Part shown: piece by piece, positions 8,388 to 17,376 of the stretch
Layout: every line of letters begins with the position of its first letter
Position numbering within the stretch: position 1 is the first letter of the stretch
Assembly (NCBI GenBank): GCA_036771835.1
Contig: DAIPGN010000005.1
Location: 1-64,000 of the forward strand
Reading direction: 5' to 3'
Length of the DNA stretch: 64,000 bases
DNA from: UBA4877 sp002399285
Lineage (GTDB): Bacteria > Bacillota > Thermoanaerobacteria > Thermoanaerobacterales > UBA4877
Made by a program: the position numbers and the translations under genes
The notes under the pieces: generated by a model
The model's database searches: none
Told to the model about the DNA's origin: nothing
The model's input: the letters and a program-made list of their open reading frames with translations, nothing else

Positions 8388-9113
8388 ATGGATATTCTAT
8401 CTATCACATTGACGGGACTTTTCGTAGGCGTCATCGGAACGGGGCTGGGCGGACTGCTGGCGGTCTTCTATAAGCATCCGTCCAAGATATTTTTGAGTAT
8501 GGCAATAGCGATTTCCGGCGGCCTTATGCTGTCCATCGTGTGCTTTGATCTTTTGCCGGAGGCTTTTGATATATCGGGGCTCTATTATAGCTTGCTAGGG
8601 GTCGTCATTGGTGTTATCATTGTTATGATAATGGAACAGGTAATGCCGCAGCAAAGCGGCGGGCAGGATACGCAGTATTTAAAGACGGGCCTGCTTATGG
8701 GAGCCGCCATAGCCATCCACAATCTGCCCGAGGGCCTGGCCATAGGCGCTTCCTTTATGGCTTCTCAGAACGTCGGTTTGGGTATGGCCCTGGTGATAGG
8801 GCTGCATGACTTTCCCGAGGGCCTTTCCATGGCCGCGCCGCTCATGGCGGGAGGCATGAGGGGGCTCGACGTGCTGTACTACACGATACTCTCGGGGATA
8901 CCCACAGGGGTGGGCGCATTCATAGGTGCCTATATGGGCGAGATCTCGCCTCGCCTTATTGCTCTCAGCATGGGCATAGCGGCGGGATGCATGCTTTACA
9001 TGACCTGCGGCGAGATGTTTCCCATGGCAAACGACCTTCACAAGGGAAGGGTGACGACGGTCGGGATACTCATTGGAATAATTGCGGGAATAATAATTAC
9101 GGAGATGCTTTAG
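8388..9113 (+). CDS. ZIP-family divalent metal transporter
   Basis: The ATG at 8388 follows GGGGTG and yields 241 residues of membrane protein. The two metal-site helices carry the ZIP signatures HNLPEG and HDFPEG, whose His and Glu residues bind Zn2+ or similar ions in the membrane. The C-terminal CGEMFP segment is also family-typical. It lies just before the tsaC-type gene, with stop TAG directly abutting the next ATG, so the two are probably co-transcribed. A second, distinct ZIP gene lies at 60360. Confidence 0.88.
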   Translation: MDILSITLTGLFVGVIGTGLGGLLAVFYKHPSKIFLSMAIAISGGLMLSIVCFDLLPEAFDISGLYYSLLGVVIGVIIVMIMEQVMPQQSGGQDTQYLKTGLLMGAAIAIHNLPEGLAIGASFMASQNVGLGMALVIGLHDFPEGLSMAAPLMAGGMRGLDVLYYTILSGIPTGVGAFIGAYMGEISPRLIALSMGIAAGCMLYMTCGEMFPMANDLHKGRVTTVGILIGIIAGIIITEML

Positions 9114-10169
9114 ATGACCGAGATCTACAGGATAGATGAGGATAGAATAGACGACCGGCTGCTCTCGCGGGCAGCGTCGGTTTTACGGGAAGGGGGCACC
9201 GTCATATTTCCGACGGAGACCGTCTACGGCCTGGGCGCCAATGCGTTGGACGGAGCCGCTGTAAAGAAGATATTCGCGGCTAAGGGACGGCCCAGCGACA
9301 ACCCGCTGATCGCCCATGTGGCGAACTATGACGGGGTACCTCCGCTGGTATCGGAGATAAACGATGCGGCGAGGGCGCTCATAAAGGCGTTCATGCCCGG
9401 CCCGATAACCATAATCATGAAAAGGTCTGCTGCGGTGCCCGACGAGGTCACCGCGGGGCTGGATACGGTGGGTATAAGGATGCCCTCCCACAGGATAGCG
9501 TCGCGGCTCATAGAGCTCGCCGGCGTTCCTGTGGCCGCGCCCAGCGCCAACATATCGGGCAAACCCAGCCCCACCCGTCCGGAGCACGTCATTCACGACA
9601 TGGACGGCAGGGTGGACGTGATAATAGCGGATGGTGAGTGCGGCGTGGGAGTGGAGTCCACGGTGGTCGACGTCACGGGAAGTGCCCCGACGGTGTTGCG
9701 GCCGGGCGGCATTACATTGGAAGACCTAAGGTCGGTCCTGGGGAAGGTAGAGATAGACCCGGCCGTATTGGAAAAGCCGCGCGAGGGCCTTGTTGCCAGA
9801 GCGCCGGGTATGAAATACAAACACTATTCACCCGAGGCGGAGGTATTCATAGTGACGGGCCCCGAGGATGCAGTGGCCGGGGAGATAAACCGGCGGGCAA
9901 AGGAGGATGCGGCTGCCGGGAAGAAGGCGGCCGTGCTGGCAAGCTATGAAACGCAGGGATTATATGATATAATGATAATACCTTTGGGTTCGAAAGAGGA
10001 CAAGCTCTCCATATCCGAAAACCTCTTTGCCGCCCTGAGAAAGCTGGACGATATGGGCATAGACAGGGCCTATGCGGAGGCGGTGGACGAAGAGGGGCTG
10101 GGCCTGGCCATCATGAACCGCTTGAAGAAAGCTGCGGGCTATAAAATAATAAGGGTGAGCGAAAGATGA
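9114..10169 (+). CDS. tsaC: L-threonylcarbamoyladenylate synthase (Sua5/YwlC type)
   Basis: This 351-residue two-domain protein makes threonylcarbamoyl-AMP from threonine, bicarbonate and ATP, the first step of the t6A37 modification on ANN-decoding tRNAs. The N-terminal YrdC domain shows PTETVYGLG (33-41) and KGRPSDNPL (57-65). The C-terminal part (about 240-345) is the Sua5 domain that shorter TsaC proteins lack. It overlaps the phosphatase gene by ATGA, giving the same ywlC-ywlE order as in Bacillus. Confidence 0.95.
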   Translation: MTEIYRIDEDRIDDRLLSRAASVLREGGTVIFPTETVYGLGANALDGAAVKKIFAAKGRPSDNPLIAHVANYDGVPPLVSEINDAARALIKAFMPGPITIIMKRSAAVPDEVTAGLDTVGIRMPSHRIASRLIELAGVPVAAPSANISGKPSPTRPEHVIHDMDGRVDVIIADGECGVGVESTVVDVTGSAPTVLRPGGITLEDLRSVLGKVEIDPAVLEKPREGLVARAPGMKYKHYSPEAEVFIVTGPEDAVAGEINRRAKEDAAAGKKAAVLASYETQGLYDIMIIPLGSKEDKLSISENLFAALRKLDDMGIDRAYAEAVDEEGLGLAIMNRLKKAAGYKIIRVSER

Positions 10170-10615
10170 GGGTGCTCTTTGTCTGTACGGGCAATACCTG
10201 CCGCAGTCCGATGGCTGCGGGCATACTGCGAAAGCTTCTGGATGGCCGCGGCATAAGTGACGTCGAGGCGGACTCGTGCGGCTTTGCAGGAGACGGCATG
10301 CCGGTGACCACATATGCAGCGGAGGTCGCAGGGGAAAACGGCATCGATATAAGGGACCATAGGTCGAAGATGATAAACGGAAGTCTGGTGGAATCCGCCG
10401 GTCTCATACTCGCCATGTCCCGGCGCCACAAGGACGAGATAATCAGATATTTTCCGCAGGCGGAGGGTAAGACGTTTACCCTTGCAGAGTTTGCCGGTGA
10501 AAGAGGAGATGTGGAGGACCCGATGGGCATGGGCAGGGACGTATATGTGAGGACCTTCGGCAGACTGCACCGGCTCATCGGAAAGAGCACAGATAAGATA
10601 ATAGATTACAGATGA
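10166..10615 (+). CDS. ywlE: Low-molecular-weight protein arginine/tyrosine phosphatase
   Basis: A 149-residue LMW phosphatase. The P-loop CTGNTCRS (residues 7-14) supplies the nucleophile Cys7, and the general acid Asp118 lies in EDPMG. Thr11 at the position that selects phospho-arginine in Bacillus YwlE argues for arginine-phosphatase activity, opposing McsB-type kinases. It sits directly after the tsaC-type gene and before rpiB, the Bacillus ywlC-ywlE-ywlF order. Confidence 0.88.
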   Translation: MRVLFVCTGNTCRSPMAAGILRKLLDGRGISDVEADSCGFAGDGMPVTTYAAEVAGENGIDIRDHRSKMINGSLVESAGLILAMSRRHKDEIIRYFPQAEGKTFTLAEFAGERGDVEDPMGMGRDVYVRTFGRLHRLIGKSTDKIIDYR

Positions 10616-10671
10616 TAGATGATAGAGTATAGATGATAGAGTATAGATGATAGAGTATAGATGATAGAGGA
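10611..10671. repeat. 14-bp tandem repeat, three full copies
   Basis: GATAGAGTATAGAT occurs three times in perfect tandem at 10621-10662, flanked by partial units on both sides. It begins at the very end of the phosphatase gene. The 14-base unit is not a multiple of three and does not encode a repeated peptide. It is probably a slippage-prone spacer. Confidence 0.85.
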
Positions 10672-10779
10672 CAGGCGGCAGGATATGGGCAGAGTCCAAT
10701 TGTTACAATTTAGTTAATTTTTCCGGAAACCTATGGAAAAACATGCACGATTATTCTACAATATAAAGGAGAATTTACA

Positions 10780-11241
10780 GTGAAACTGGTTATAGGAAGC
10801 GACCACGGCGGTTTTACTCTTAAGGAGAGCATAAGGAAACATCTCGCGGAGAGAAGCCTCGAGGCGGAGGACTACGGTACGTTCTCCGAGGATTCGGTGG
10901 ATTATCCCGATTATGCGCTCAAGGTGGCTCTTGCCGTGGCAAAGGGTCAGTTCGACGGAGGGATACTGTGCTGCGGCACGGGAATAGGAGTCAGCATTGC
11001 CGCTAATAAGGTGAAAGGCATAAGGGCGGCTCATGTGACGGACTGCTTTTCCGCCAAGTATGCCAAGGAACACAATGATGCCAATATCATATGTTTAGGC
11101 GGAAGGATCACGGGGCCCGGCCTGGCCGATATGATAGTGGACCAGTGGCTGGACTCCGAGTTTCTGGGAGGCAGACACGCGAGGAGGATAGAGAAGATAG
11201 CCGAGATCGAAAGAAAATACCTGCATGGGGAGGAATGCTGA
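10780..11241 (+). CDS. rpiB: Ribose-5-phosphate isomerase B
   Basis: A 153-residue RpiB/LacAB-type isomerase that interconverts ribose-5-P and ribulose-5-P. It has the substrate-site SDHGG (residues 7-11), the catalytic CGTGIG (65-70), and the conserved KEHNDANI and GGRHARR segments. The GTG start follows AAAGGAG. Its place between ywlE and upp matches ywlF of Bacillus and marks it as the housekeeping copy; a second paralogue at 54326 lies in the sugar locus. The stop overlaps the upp start (TGATG). Confidence 0.93.
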   Translation: MKLVIGSDHGGFTLKESIRKHLAERSLEAEDYGTFSEDSVDYPDYALKVALAVAKGQFDGGILCCGTGIGVSIAANKVKGIRAAHVTDCFSAKYAKEHNDANIICLGGRITGPGLADMIVDQWLDSEFLGGRHARRIEKIAEIERKYLHGEEC

Positions 11242-11882
11242 TGTACGATTACTGTAAAAATGTTCATGTGGTGGATCATCCACTGATACAGCATAAGCTG
11301 GCGCTTATCAGAGATATAAATACCGGTTCCAAGGATTTCAGGGATCTCCTGGAGGAAGTGGCAATGCTCATGGCCTATGAGGTCACCAGAAACCTGACGA
11401 TCGAAGATGCCGAGGTACAGACGCCGGTCGGCAAGGCCAAGTGCAAGGTGATGAGCGGTAAGAAACTGGGTATCGTGCCCATACTGAGGGCCGGCCTGGG
11501 GATGGTCAACGGAATACTGGAGCTGGTCCCCACGGCAAAAGTGGGACATATAGGGCTGTACAGGGACCCGGATACATTGGAGCCGGTGGAATACTACTGT
11601 AAGCTCCCCACCGATATAGGCGACAGGGATCTCATAGTTTTGGACCCCATGCTGGCTACGGGCGGCACAGCCTCGGCGGCCATAGGGTTTTTGAAGGACA
11701 GAGGGGCTACCAGCATCATGCTGATGAATCTGATAGCGGCTCCCGAGGGTATAGCCAGGGTGACAAAGGACCATGGAGATGTGGAAATATATGTGGCGGC
11801 CGTGGATGAGAGACTCAATGAGCATGGCTATATAGTGCCCGGCCTGGGGGATGCCGGAGACAGGCTCTTCGGCACCAAGTGA
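11241..11882 (+). CDS. upp: Uracil phosphoribosyltransferase
   Basis: This 213-residue enzyme converts uracil and PRPP to UMP for pyrimidine salvage. The PRPP loop LDPMLATGGTA lies at residues about 134-144, and the uracil-binding tail (YIVPGLGDAGDR) is intact. The ATG at 11241 overlaps the rpiB stop and follows GGGGAGG by eight bases. The next gene is dCMP deaminase, so the stretch forms a nucleotide unit within the larger operon. Confidence 0.96.
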   Translation: MYDYCKNVHVVDHPLIQHKLALIRDINTGSKDFRDLLEEVAMLMAYEVTRNLTIEDAEVQTPVGKAKCKVMSGKKLGIVPILRAGLGMVNGILELVPTAKVGHIGLYRDPDTLEPVEYYCKLPTDIGDRDLIVLDPMLATGGTASAAIGFLKDRGATSIMLMNLIAAPEGIARVTKDHGDVEIYVAAVDERLNEHGYIVPGLGDAGDRLFGTK

Positions 11883-11891
11883 GGCGCCGCC

Positions 11892-12329
11892 ATGCGTCCT
11901 TCATGGGATGACTACTTCATGGAGATACTGGATATAGTGAAGACCCGGTCCACCTGCATAAGACGGCAGGTAGGAGCCCTCATAGTAAAGGACAACAGGA
12001 TACTTACCACCGGGTACAACGGTGCGCCCACCGGTATGGCCCACTGCGGAGAAGCGGGATGCATGAGGGAAAAGCTGGGCATACCCTCCGGTGAGCGGCA
12101 GGAGCTGTGCAGGGGGCTTCACGCAGAGCAGAATGCGATAATACAGGCCGGTCTGTATGGGGTGAGTATAAGGGGATCTACCCTTTATTGCACACATAAA
12201 CCATGTATTACCTGTACCAAGATGATCATAAATGCTGGTATAATAAGAGTTGTTTACAAGGAAGACTACCCCGATGAATTTTCGGATGAACTCTTTAAGC
12301 AATCAGGGATAAAGGTGGATGTTTATTAG
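11892..12329 (+). CDS. comEB: dCMP/deoxycytidylate deaminase
   Basis: A 145-residue zinc deaminase that turns dCMP into dUMP, the precursor of dTMP. The zinc site is HAE (77-79) with PCITC (104-108), and an extra Cys/His-rich insertion (HCGEAGC near 51-57) is typical of the ComEB group. It follows upp by nine bases and precedes the wall-polymer gene tagO/wecA by about 18, so it is very probably in the same transcript. Confidence 0.93.
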   Translation: MRPSWDDYFMEILDIVKTRSTCIRRQVGALIVKDNRILTTGYNGAPTGMAHCGEAGCMREKLGIPSGERQELCRGLHAEQNAIIQAGLYGVSIRGSTLYCTHKPCITCTKMIINAGIIRVVYKEDYPDEFSDELFKQSGIKVDVY

Positions 12330-12347
12330 CAAATGAGGTGGATATAT

Positions 12348-13379
12348 ATGAGGTACCTTTTGTTATTGATGGTCTCCTTTTTAATCGCATATGCGGTCAC
12401 GCCCGCGGCAAAGAAACTTGCCGTAAAACTCGGCGCTATCGATATGCCGGGTGAGAGCAGGAGAATACATTCCAGGCCCACGCCAAGGATGGGAGGATTG
12501 GCCATATACATTGCTTTTACCGTATCGGCCCTTATATTCATGCCGTTGGATAAGAAGATGATCGGGCTGTTATTGGGAAGCAGTATTATAGCGGCTTTGG
12601 GTATAGCGGACGACATGAAGGGCCTGTCCGCCGCGACGAAGATGGCGGGCCAGATAGTTGCCGCCGCGGTCCTGATGGGGTTTGGTTTCAGGATAGAATG
12701 GCTCACAACGCCTATGGGCGGTATGATGTATTTAAGCTGGCTTTCCATACCGGCCACTATATTTTGGGTCGTTGGGATAACCAATACGTTCAACCTTATA
12801 GACGGATTGGACGGCCTGGCCGCAGGCATCGCCGCCATATCTTCCGCTGCGATGTTCATAACTGCGCTGATGAACGGCAGGACTTTAGCCGCGATGCTCC
12901 TGCTGATGGTGGCAGGATCTGCACTCGGCTTTCTGCCGTATAACTTCAATCCTGCAAAGATATTTATGGGCGACACGGGCTCGCTGTTCCTGGGCTTCGT
13001 ACTCTCCGCCATATCCATACAGGGCACGATAAAGGGCGCCACGGCCATAGCCATAGTCATACCGGTGCTCGCCATGGGACTTCCCATATTCGATACGGCC
13101 ATAGCCATAGTGCGCAGGGCCAAGAACGGCATGCCGATAATGCAGCCGGACCGGGGGCATCTGCACCATAGGCTGCTGGATATGGGATTTACGCAGAGGC
13201 AGGTCGTCGTCATCCTATATATAATAAGTGCAATTTTGGGAATGGTGGCCATAGCGGTGACGGAGATCAATCCGCCATGGTCGTTCATACTCGTGCTGGC
13301 TGTGCTGCTTGCCGCCGCAATAGGCACAAAGCGCATGGGGCTATTGAATCCCGTCGAGGAGAAAAATATACATGCATAA
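12348..13379 (+). CDS. tagO: Undecaprenyl-phosphate N-acetylglucosaminyl-1-phosphate transferase (TagO/WecA family)
   Basis: The ATG at 12348 is favoured over that at 12333 because GAGGTGG lies at the right distance, giving 343 residues. The protein has many helices and the MraY-superfamily motifs: an early GAIDMPG, NTFNLIDGLDGL, MGDTGSLF and the cytosolic HLHHRLLDMG. It would load GlcNAc-1-P onto undecaprenyl phosphate, starting teichoic acid or another secondary wall polymer. The next gene, a UDP-GlcNAc epimerase that makes UDP-ManNAc, overlaps by eight bases and supplies the second sugar of such a linkage unit. Confidence 0.92.
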   Translation: MRYLLLLMVSFLIAYAVTPAAKKLAVKLGAIDMPGESRRIHSRPTPRMGGLAIYIAFTVSALIFMPLDKKMIGLLLGSSIIAALGIADDMKGLSAATKMAGQIVAAAVLMGFGFRIEWLTTPMGGMMYLSWLSIPATIFWVVGITNTFNLIDGLDGLAAGIAAISSAAMFITALMNGRTLAAMLLLMVAGSALGFLPYNFNPAKIFMGDTGSLFLGFVLSAISIQGTIKGATAIAIVIPVLAMGLPIFDTAIAIVRRAKNGMPIMQPDRGHLHHRLLDMGFTQRQVVVILYIISAILGMVAIAVTEINPPWSFILVLAVLLAAAIGTKRMGLLNPVEEKNIHA

Positions 13380-14523
13380 GGTAAAGCTGATGTCTGTTTT
13401 TGGGACAAGGCCGGAGGCAATAAAGATGGCTCCGCTCATTCTGGAACTCAAAAAGAATGAGGAATTTGAGACCTCGGTATGCATAACTGCCCAGCACAGA
13501 CAGATGCTGGATCAGGTGCTGGATATTTTTAAGATAACCGCCGATCATGATCTGGATATCATGAAGGAGAAACAGACCCTGACCGACATCACCACAAAGA
13601 GCCTTAAGGGCTTGGAGGACGTATTCACGGAGGATAGGCCAGACCTTGTGCTTGTGCACGGCGATACCACGACTACGTTCGCGGCTTCGCTCGCCGCCTT
13701 TTATCACAGGATAAAGGTGGCTCACGTGGAGGCGGGACTGCGCACAAACGACAAATGGTTCCCTTACCCGGAGGAAATGAACAGAAGGCTCACCGCTCCG
13801 CTGGCAGACATGCATTTTGCGCCTACGGCAGGGGCTAAGGAAAATCTTTTAAAAGAGAATATTGATGCGGACCGCATATATGTCACGGGAAACACAGTGA
13901 TCGACGTACTGCCGTATACGGTGAAGGAAGACTATCATTTTACGGCGTCCGCTTTGAACGATATAGATTTTGCAAACGACAGGGTAGTCGTGGTGGAAGC
14001 TCATAGGAGAGAAAACTGGGGAAAGCCGCTGGAGAGCATATGCCGGGCGATAAAAAGGCTGATGGACAGATACCCCGACACGCTGATCGTCTACCCGGTC
14101 CATCTGAATCCCGTTGTACGGGACATGGTATATGGCACATTGGGGGGCATTAAAAGATGCCTTTTGATCGATCCCTTGGACATTGACGACATGCATAACC
14201 TGCTCAGCAGGTGCTATATGGTGCTTACGGACTCGGGCGGACTTCAGGAGGAAGCGCCGTCGCTGGGGAAACCTGTCTTGGTTTTGCGCCGCGAGACGGA
14301 AAGGCCGGAAGCGATAGCGGCCGGCACGGTCAAGCTGGTCGGAATTGATGAGGATGATATCTACAGGCAGTCGTCCCTTCTGCTGTCGGACTCCCGGGAA
14401 TATCTTTCCATGGCCAACAGCGTGAATCCATACGGAGACGGGCACGCCTCCTATAGGATCGCCGGATATCTGCTCAATCATTTTGGATTTGCCGACCGCG
14501 TGCCCGAAGAATTCCATGCATAA
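13372..14523 (+). CDS. wecB: UDP-N-acetylglucosamine 2-epimerase (non-hydrolysing)
   Basis: A 383-residue GT-B-fold enzyme that interconverts UDP-GlcNAc and UDP-ManNAc. Diagnostic segments are FGTRPEAIKMAPL at the N-terminus, HVEAGLRT, EAHRRENWG and TDSGGLQEEAPSLGKPVLVLR near residue 280-305. It overlaps the tagO/wecA gene by eight bases and is followed by a terminator, so it closes the operon that starts with the ZIP gene or tsaC. Its product would feed wall teichoic acid or capsule synthesis. Confidence 0.95.
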   Translation: MHKVKLMSVFGTRPEAIKMAPLILELKKNEEFETSVCITAQHRQMLDQVLDIFKITADHDLDIMKEKQTLTDITTKSLKGLEDVFTEDRPDLVLVHGDTTTTFAASLAAFYHRIKVAHVEAGLRTNDKWFPYPEEMNRRLTAPLADMHFAPTAGAKENLLKENIDADRIYVTGNTVIDVLPYTVKEDYHFTASALNDIDFANDRVVVVEAHRRENWGKPLESICRAIKRLMDRYPDTLIVYPVHLNPVVRDMVYGTLGGIKRCLLIDPLDIDDMHNLLSRCYMVLTDSGGLQEEAPSLGKPVLVLRRETERPEAIAAGTVKLVGIDEDDIYRQSSLLLSDSREYLSMANSVNPYGDGHASYRIAGYLLNHFGFADRVPEEFHA

Positions 14524-14526
14524 AAG

Positions 14527-14556
14527 AAATGTGGGTGATGCCCCCACATTTTTTTA
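14527..14556 (+). terminator. Terminator after wecB
   Basis: AATGTGGG pairs with CCCACATT around a short loop and is followed by a run of T, directly after the wecB stop. It marks the end of the tsaC-to-wecB transcription unit. Confidence 0.88.
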
Positions 14557-14776
14557 TTTTTTATATTATCCTGTTAATTAATTTTTTGGCTGGGGGCAGA
14601 ATACATACAAGTTCTAAGGATTTGTCCTCTATAAAATAAAAAAAAGACCGCCGGTGTATAATTTCCTCATATGCGGTAAATAATCTATTACAGAGGGCGG
14701 AAGACTTCGGATATATTATCCCCCTTATATATCTAAAGGATCCTCCGCTCCTTATTTATACTAGGAGGATGGAAAA

Positions 14777-15517
14777 ATGAGGAAGTTATTTATACCGGCT
14801 TTATTGATTCTTATCGGTGCATTGATATATCCCGAGATAGGCAGTACCCGTACCTCCATGGAGCCAGTTGCGGAGGCGGTCATGCAGGCGGGCGCCGATT
14901 TTGATTCGGCCGAGGTGAATGGATTCGGCCTTATAAACGACGATTTCATGGAATATGAGGAGATGAAGAGCGTCGCGGCCGGCCTGGCCGATTCCATAGG
15001 CTCATCTGCGGATCAATACGAAATAAGCGGCGAGGACGAAAGCGAATACCGGCAGGTGATACTCAAGAGCGACGGCGGCGAAAATCCCTTTGTAATATCC
15101 CTTCAAAGCTATAAACTGCCTTCGGGCAATGAATCCTATCTGATCGTAAACCTTTACGGTAAAAATAAAGATGCGGATATCGACGGCATGTATCAAAATG
15201 CCGGGGACTGCTTTGCAAAGTTAAGCGCAAAGAAACTGCAGATCACGGTAATAGTTACGGGGCATTACGACGGACAGCTGGCAGAAAAAGACATGAACGA
15301 GAAAATGGACTATATAATGAGCTATTTAAACGCCTCATACCATAAAAACGAAATGTACGACGATCTGTTCACGGCGACGGGCTACACTGAAAAAATAAGT
15401 GAATATATTAAGCTCGGCAGTGAAAAAATAAATGTGGACTTAGCCATGAGATATTCCGAAAGTGATGGAAAGACATATATCTGGCTGGGTTCACCTGTAA
15501 TAACGACGGATTATTAG
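14777..15517 (+). CDS. ywmB: YwmB-family protein
   Basis: A 246-residue protein with an N-terminal hydrophobic segment (residues 4-19, LFIPALLILIGALIYP) that works as a signal or anchor, so the rest lies outside the membrane. The remainder matches the YwmB/DUF1779 pattern, a TATA-box-binding-protein-like fold of unknown role found next to murA in many Firmicutes, as here. It is preceded by AGGAGG. In Bacillus the next genes are murA and spoIID; here spoIID is missing from the cluster. Confidence 0.8.
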   Translation: MRKLFIPALLILIGALIYPEIGSTRTSMEPVAEAVMQAGADFDSAEVNGFGLINDDFMEYEEMKSVAAGLADSIGSSADQYEISGEDESEYRQVILKSDGGENPFVISLQSYKLPSGNESYLIVNLYGKNKDADIDGMYQNAGDCFAKLSAKKLQITVIVTGHYDGQLAEKDMNEKMDYIMSYLNASYHKNEMYDDLFTATGYTEKISEYIKLGSEKINVDLAMRYSESDGKTYIWLGSPVITTDY

Positions 15518-15537
15518 AAAATGAGGGGTGATCGTGG

Positions 15538-16779
15538 ATGGACAGGCTCATTGTGGAAAAAAGCCCGCCGCTGGACGGAGTTATAAATGTAAGCGGTTCA
15601 AAAAATGCCGTGCTGCCTATAATGGCGGCGTCAATACTCTCAGACGGCGAGGTATTGCTGGAAGATATACCGCGGCTGGAAGACGTCCTGGTGATGGAGC
15701 GGGTGATAAGTTCGATCGGGCTGGAAATAGGAGAGACGGGCAACAACCTGTATATAAAAGGCTCGGATAACGTAAGATGCGAGGCTCCGTACGAACTGGT
15801 ACGTAAAATGAGAGCCTCCTTTCTTATTATGGGGCCGACGCTGGCGAAAATGGGAAAAATAAGGATGGCGCTTCCCGGCGGCTGCAATATAGGTTCCCGG
15901 CCGGTGGATCTGCATCTCAAAGGCTTCAGCGCCATGGGGGCCGATATCAAGATGGGGCATGGCTTCGTAGAGGCTTCTGCTCCAAAACTCAAAGGAAGCA
16001 AGATATATCTGGATTTTCCCAGCGTGGGGGCCACGGAAAATATCATGATGGCAGCCACCTTGGCGGAGGGAACCACGATAATAGAAAATGCCGCGGAAGA
16101 ACCCGAGATCGTGGATTTGGCCAACTTTCTCAACGAAATGGGCGCCAGGGTGATAGGAGCGGGAACCGACTGCATAAGGGTGGAAGGAGTGGAAAAGCTA
16201 AAGGGCGCCGAGCATACCGTGATACCGGACAGGATCGAGGCCGGGACTTATATGATAGCCGCGGCAATGACCGGAGGCAGGATCACCATAAAAAACGTGG
16301 AAATAGAACACCTGAGACCCATAATAGCGAAGCTTACGGAAGTCGGTATTATAATTTCTATAGGTGACAATGAGATAGTAGTCGACGGCAGAAACGGAAT
16401 AAGCCCGGTGGACGTTAAGACCTTGCCGTATCCCGGATTCCCGACGGACCTGCAGCCGCAGATGATGTCCATGCTGACGGTGGCGCGCGGCACCAGCATC
16501 ATCATAGAGACGGTTTTTGAAAACAGATTTCAGCATGTACCCGAACTAAAGAGAATGGGCGCGGACATAAAGATAGAGGGAAGGAGCGCGGTGGTGCAGG
16601 GCGTGGAGAGCCTGACCGGGGCGGAGGTGAGAGCCACCGATCTCAGAGCCGGCGCTTCGCTGGTCCTTGCGGGACTCGTAGCCGACGGGCGCACCGACGT
16701 GGTGGAGGTGCAGCATATTGAAAGAGGATATGTGGACATGAAGGGAAAGCTGGAAAAAGTAGGAGCCAAGATAAGATGA
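15538..16779 (+). CDS. murA: UDP-N-acetylglucosamine 1-carboxyvinyltransferase
   Basis: This 413-residue cytoplasmic enzyme transfers enolpyruvate from PEP to UDP-GlcNAc, the first committed step of peptidoglycan synthesis. Catalytic Cys116 lies in the loop LPGGCNIGSRPVDLHL, the residue attacked by fosfomycin, so the protein should be fosfomycin-sensitive. Lys22 in SGSKNAVLP and the C-terminal RAGASLVLAGL are also intact. It follows ywmB by 20 bases and is ended by a strong terminator. Confidence 0.97.
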   Translation: MDRLIVEKSPPLDGVINVSGSKNAVLPIMAASILSDGEVLLEDIPRLEDVLVMERVISSIGLEIGETGNNLYIKGSDNVRCEAPYELVRKMRASFLIMGPTLAKMGKIRMALPGGCNIGSRPVDLHLKGFSAMGADIKMGHGFVEASAPKLKGSKIYLDFPSVGATENIMMAATLAEGTTIIENAAEEPEIVDLANFLNEMGARVIGAGTDCIRVEGVEKLKGAEHTVIPDRIEAGTYMIAAAMTGGRITIKNVEIEHLRPIIAKLTEVGIIISIGDNEIVVDGRNGISPVDVKTLPYPGFPTDLQPQMMSMLTVARGTSIIIETVFENRFQHVPELKRMGADIKIEGRSAVVQGVESLTGAEVRATDLRAGASLVLAGLVADGRTDVVEVQHIERGYVDMKGKLEKVGAKIR

Positions 16780-16796
16780 TGTTATAACCGGCAATC

Positions 16797-16846
16797 AGGG
16801 CCCGCTGCCTGCAAATTAACTGCAGACGGCGAGCCCTTTGTTTTAT
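16797..16846 (+). terminator. Terminator after murA
   Basis: A long, nearly continuous stem (AGGGC and CGCTGCCTGCA against TGCAGACGGCG and GCCCT) is followed by TTGTTTTA, 17 bases past the murA stop. Confidence 0.85.
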
Positions 16847-16904
16847 ATTGATACCTATATATTGTCCCATCACCCTATATACATGAGTGAAAGGGGGTGA
16901 GATC

Positions 16905-17114
16905 ATGGGCGAAACGATAGAATCCAGGCTGCAGATCAGATATGTGACGGGTACGGACGAAAACGGCAAAAAGAAGACCGCGACCGTGGGTTATTCGGGA
17001 GTCAAAACCGAGGCGGCCGACGAACAGCTGCTGGGAGCAGCATCCAAAATAGCCGCGATGTGCAGCAACAGCACCGACGCGGTGCTGAGGGTAAACACGG
17101 TAAGATTGGCCTAA
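16905..17114 (+). CDS. DUF1659 small protein
   Basis: The ATG at 16905 follows GGGGGTGA and gives 69 residues. The composition and the QIRYVTGTDENGKKKTATV beta-hairpin pattern match DUF1659 proteins, which are regularly followed by DUF2922 and YvrJ genes in Firmicutes, exactly as here. No function is established for the trio. I see no signal peptide or membrane segment in this member. Confidence 0.75.
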   Translation: MGETIESRLQIRYVTGTDENGKKKTATVGYSGVKTEAADEQLLGAASKIAAMCSNSTDAVLRVNTVRLA

Positions 17115-17143
17115 AAATTTGATAAATGGAAGGGGGTGAAAGC

Positions 17144-17359
17144 ATGAGAGAACTGCAGATGATCTTCAAAAACGACCTGGGAAGGAATTTCAGGGTAAGC
17201 GTAGACGATGTTAAGGATGACGTGACGCCCGCAGAGATCAAGGACTGCATGGACGGCATCGTAGCAGCCGACATATTTAAGGCAAACGGCGGAGGCATAG
17301 CCGGCATAGCCGGTGCAAAGATAGTTACCACGGACGTTGACGAAATTGAACTATCATAG
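17144..17359 (+). CDS. DUF2922 small protein
   Basis: The ATG at 17144 follows GGGGGTGA and yields 71 residues. The LQMIFKNDLGRNFRVSVDD opening and the AGAKIVTTDVDEIEL ending fit DUF2922, usually found as the second gene of a DUF1659-DUF2922-YvrJ trio. It begins 29 bases after the DUF1659 stop and shares its style of ribosome-binding site, so the two are co-transcribed. Function unknown. Confidence 0.75.
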   Translation: MRELQMIFKNDLGRNFRVSVDDVKDDVTPAEIKDCMDGIVAADIFKANGGGIAGIAGAKIVTTDVDEIELS

Positions 17360-17376
17360 AATGAAGGGATAGAGCT

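Noticed and set aside
10611..10671. Tandem repeat as a CRISPR array
   Set aside because: Units are 14 bases in direct tandem with no spacers, and no cas genes are present.
10139..10699. 186-codon minus-strand frame across ywlE and the tandem repeat
   Set aside because: Its repetitive Leu/Tyr-rich start is just the reverse of the 14-bp repeat, and the rest is antisense to ywlE.
12326..13420. 364-codon minus-strand frame over tagO
   Set aside because: Antisense to the membrane transferase, whose motifs are all intact in the plus frame.
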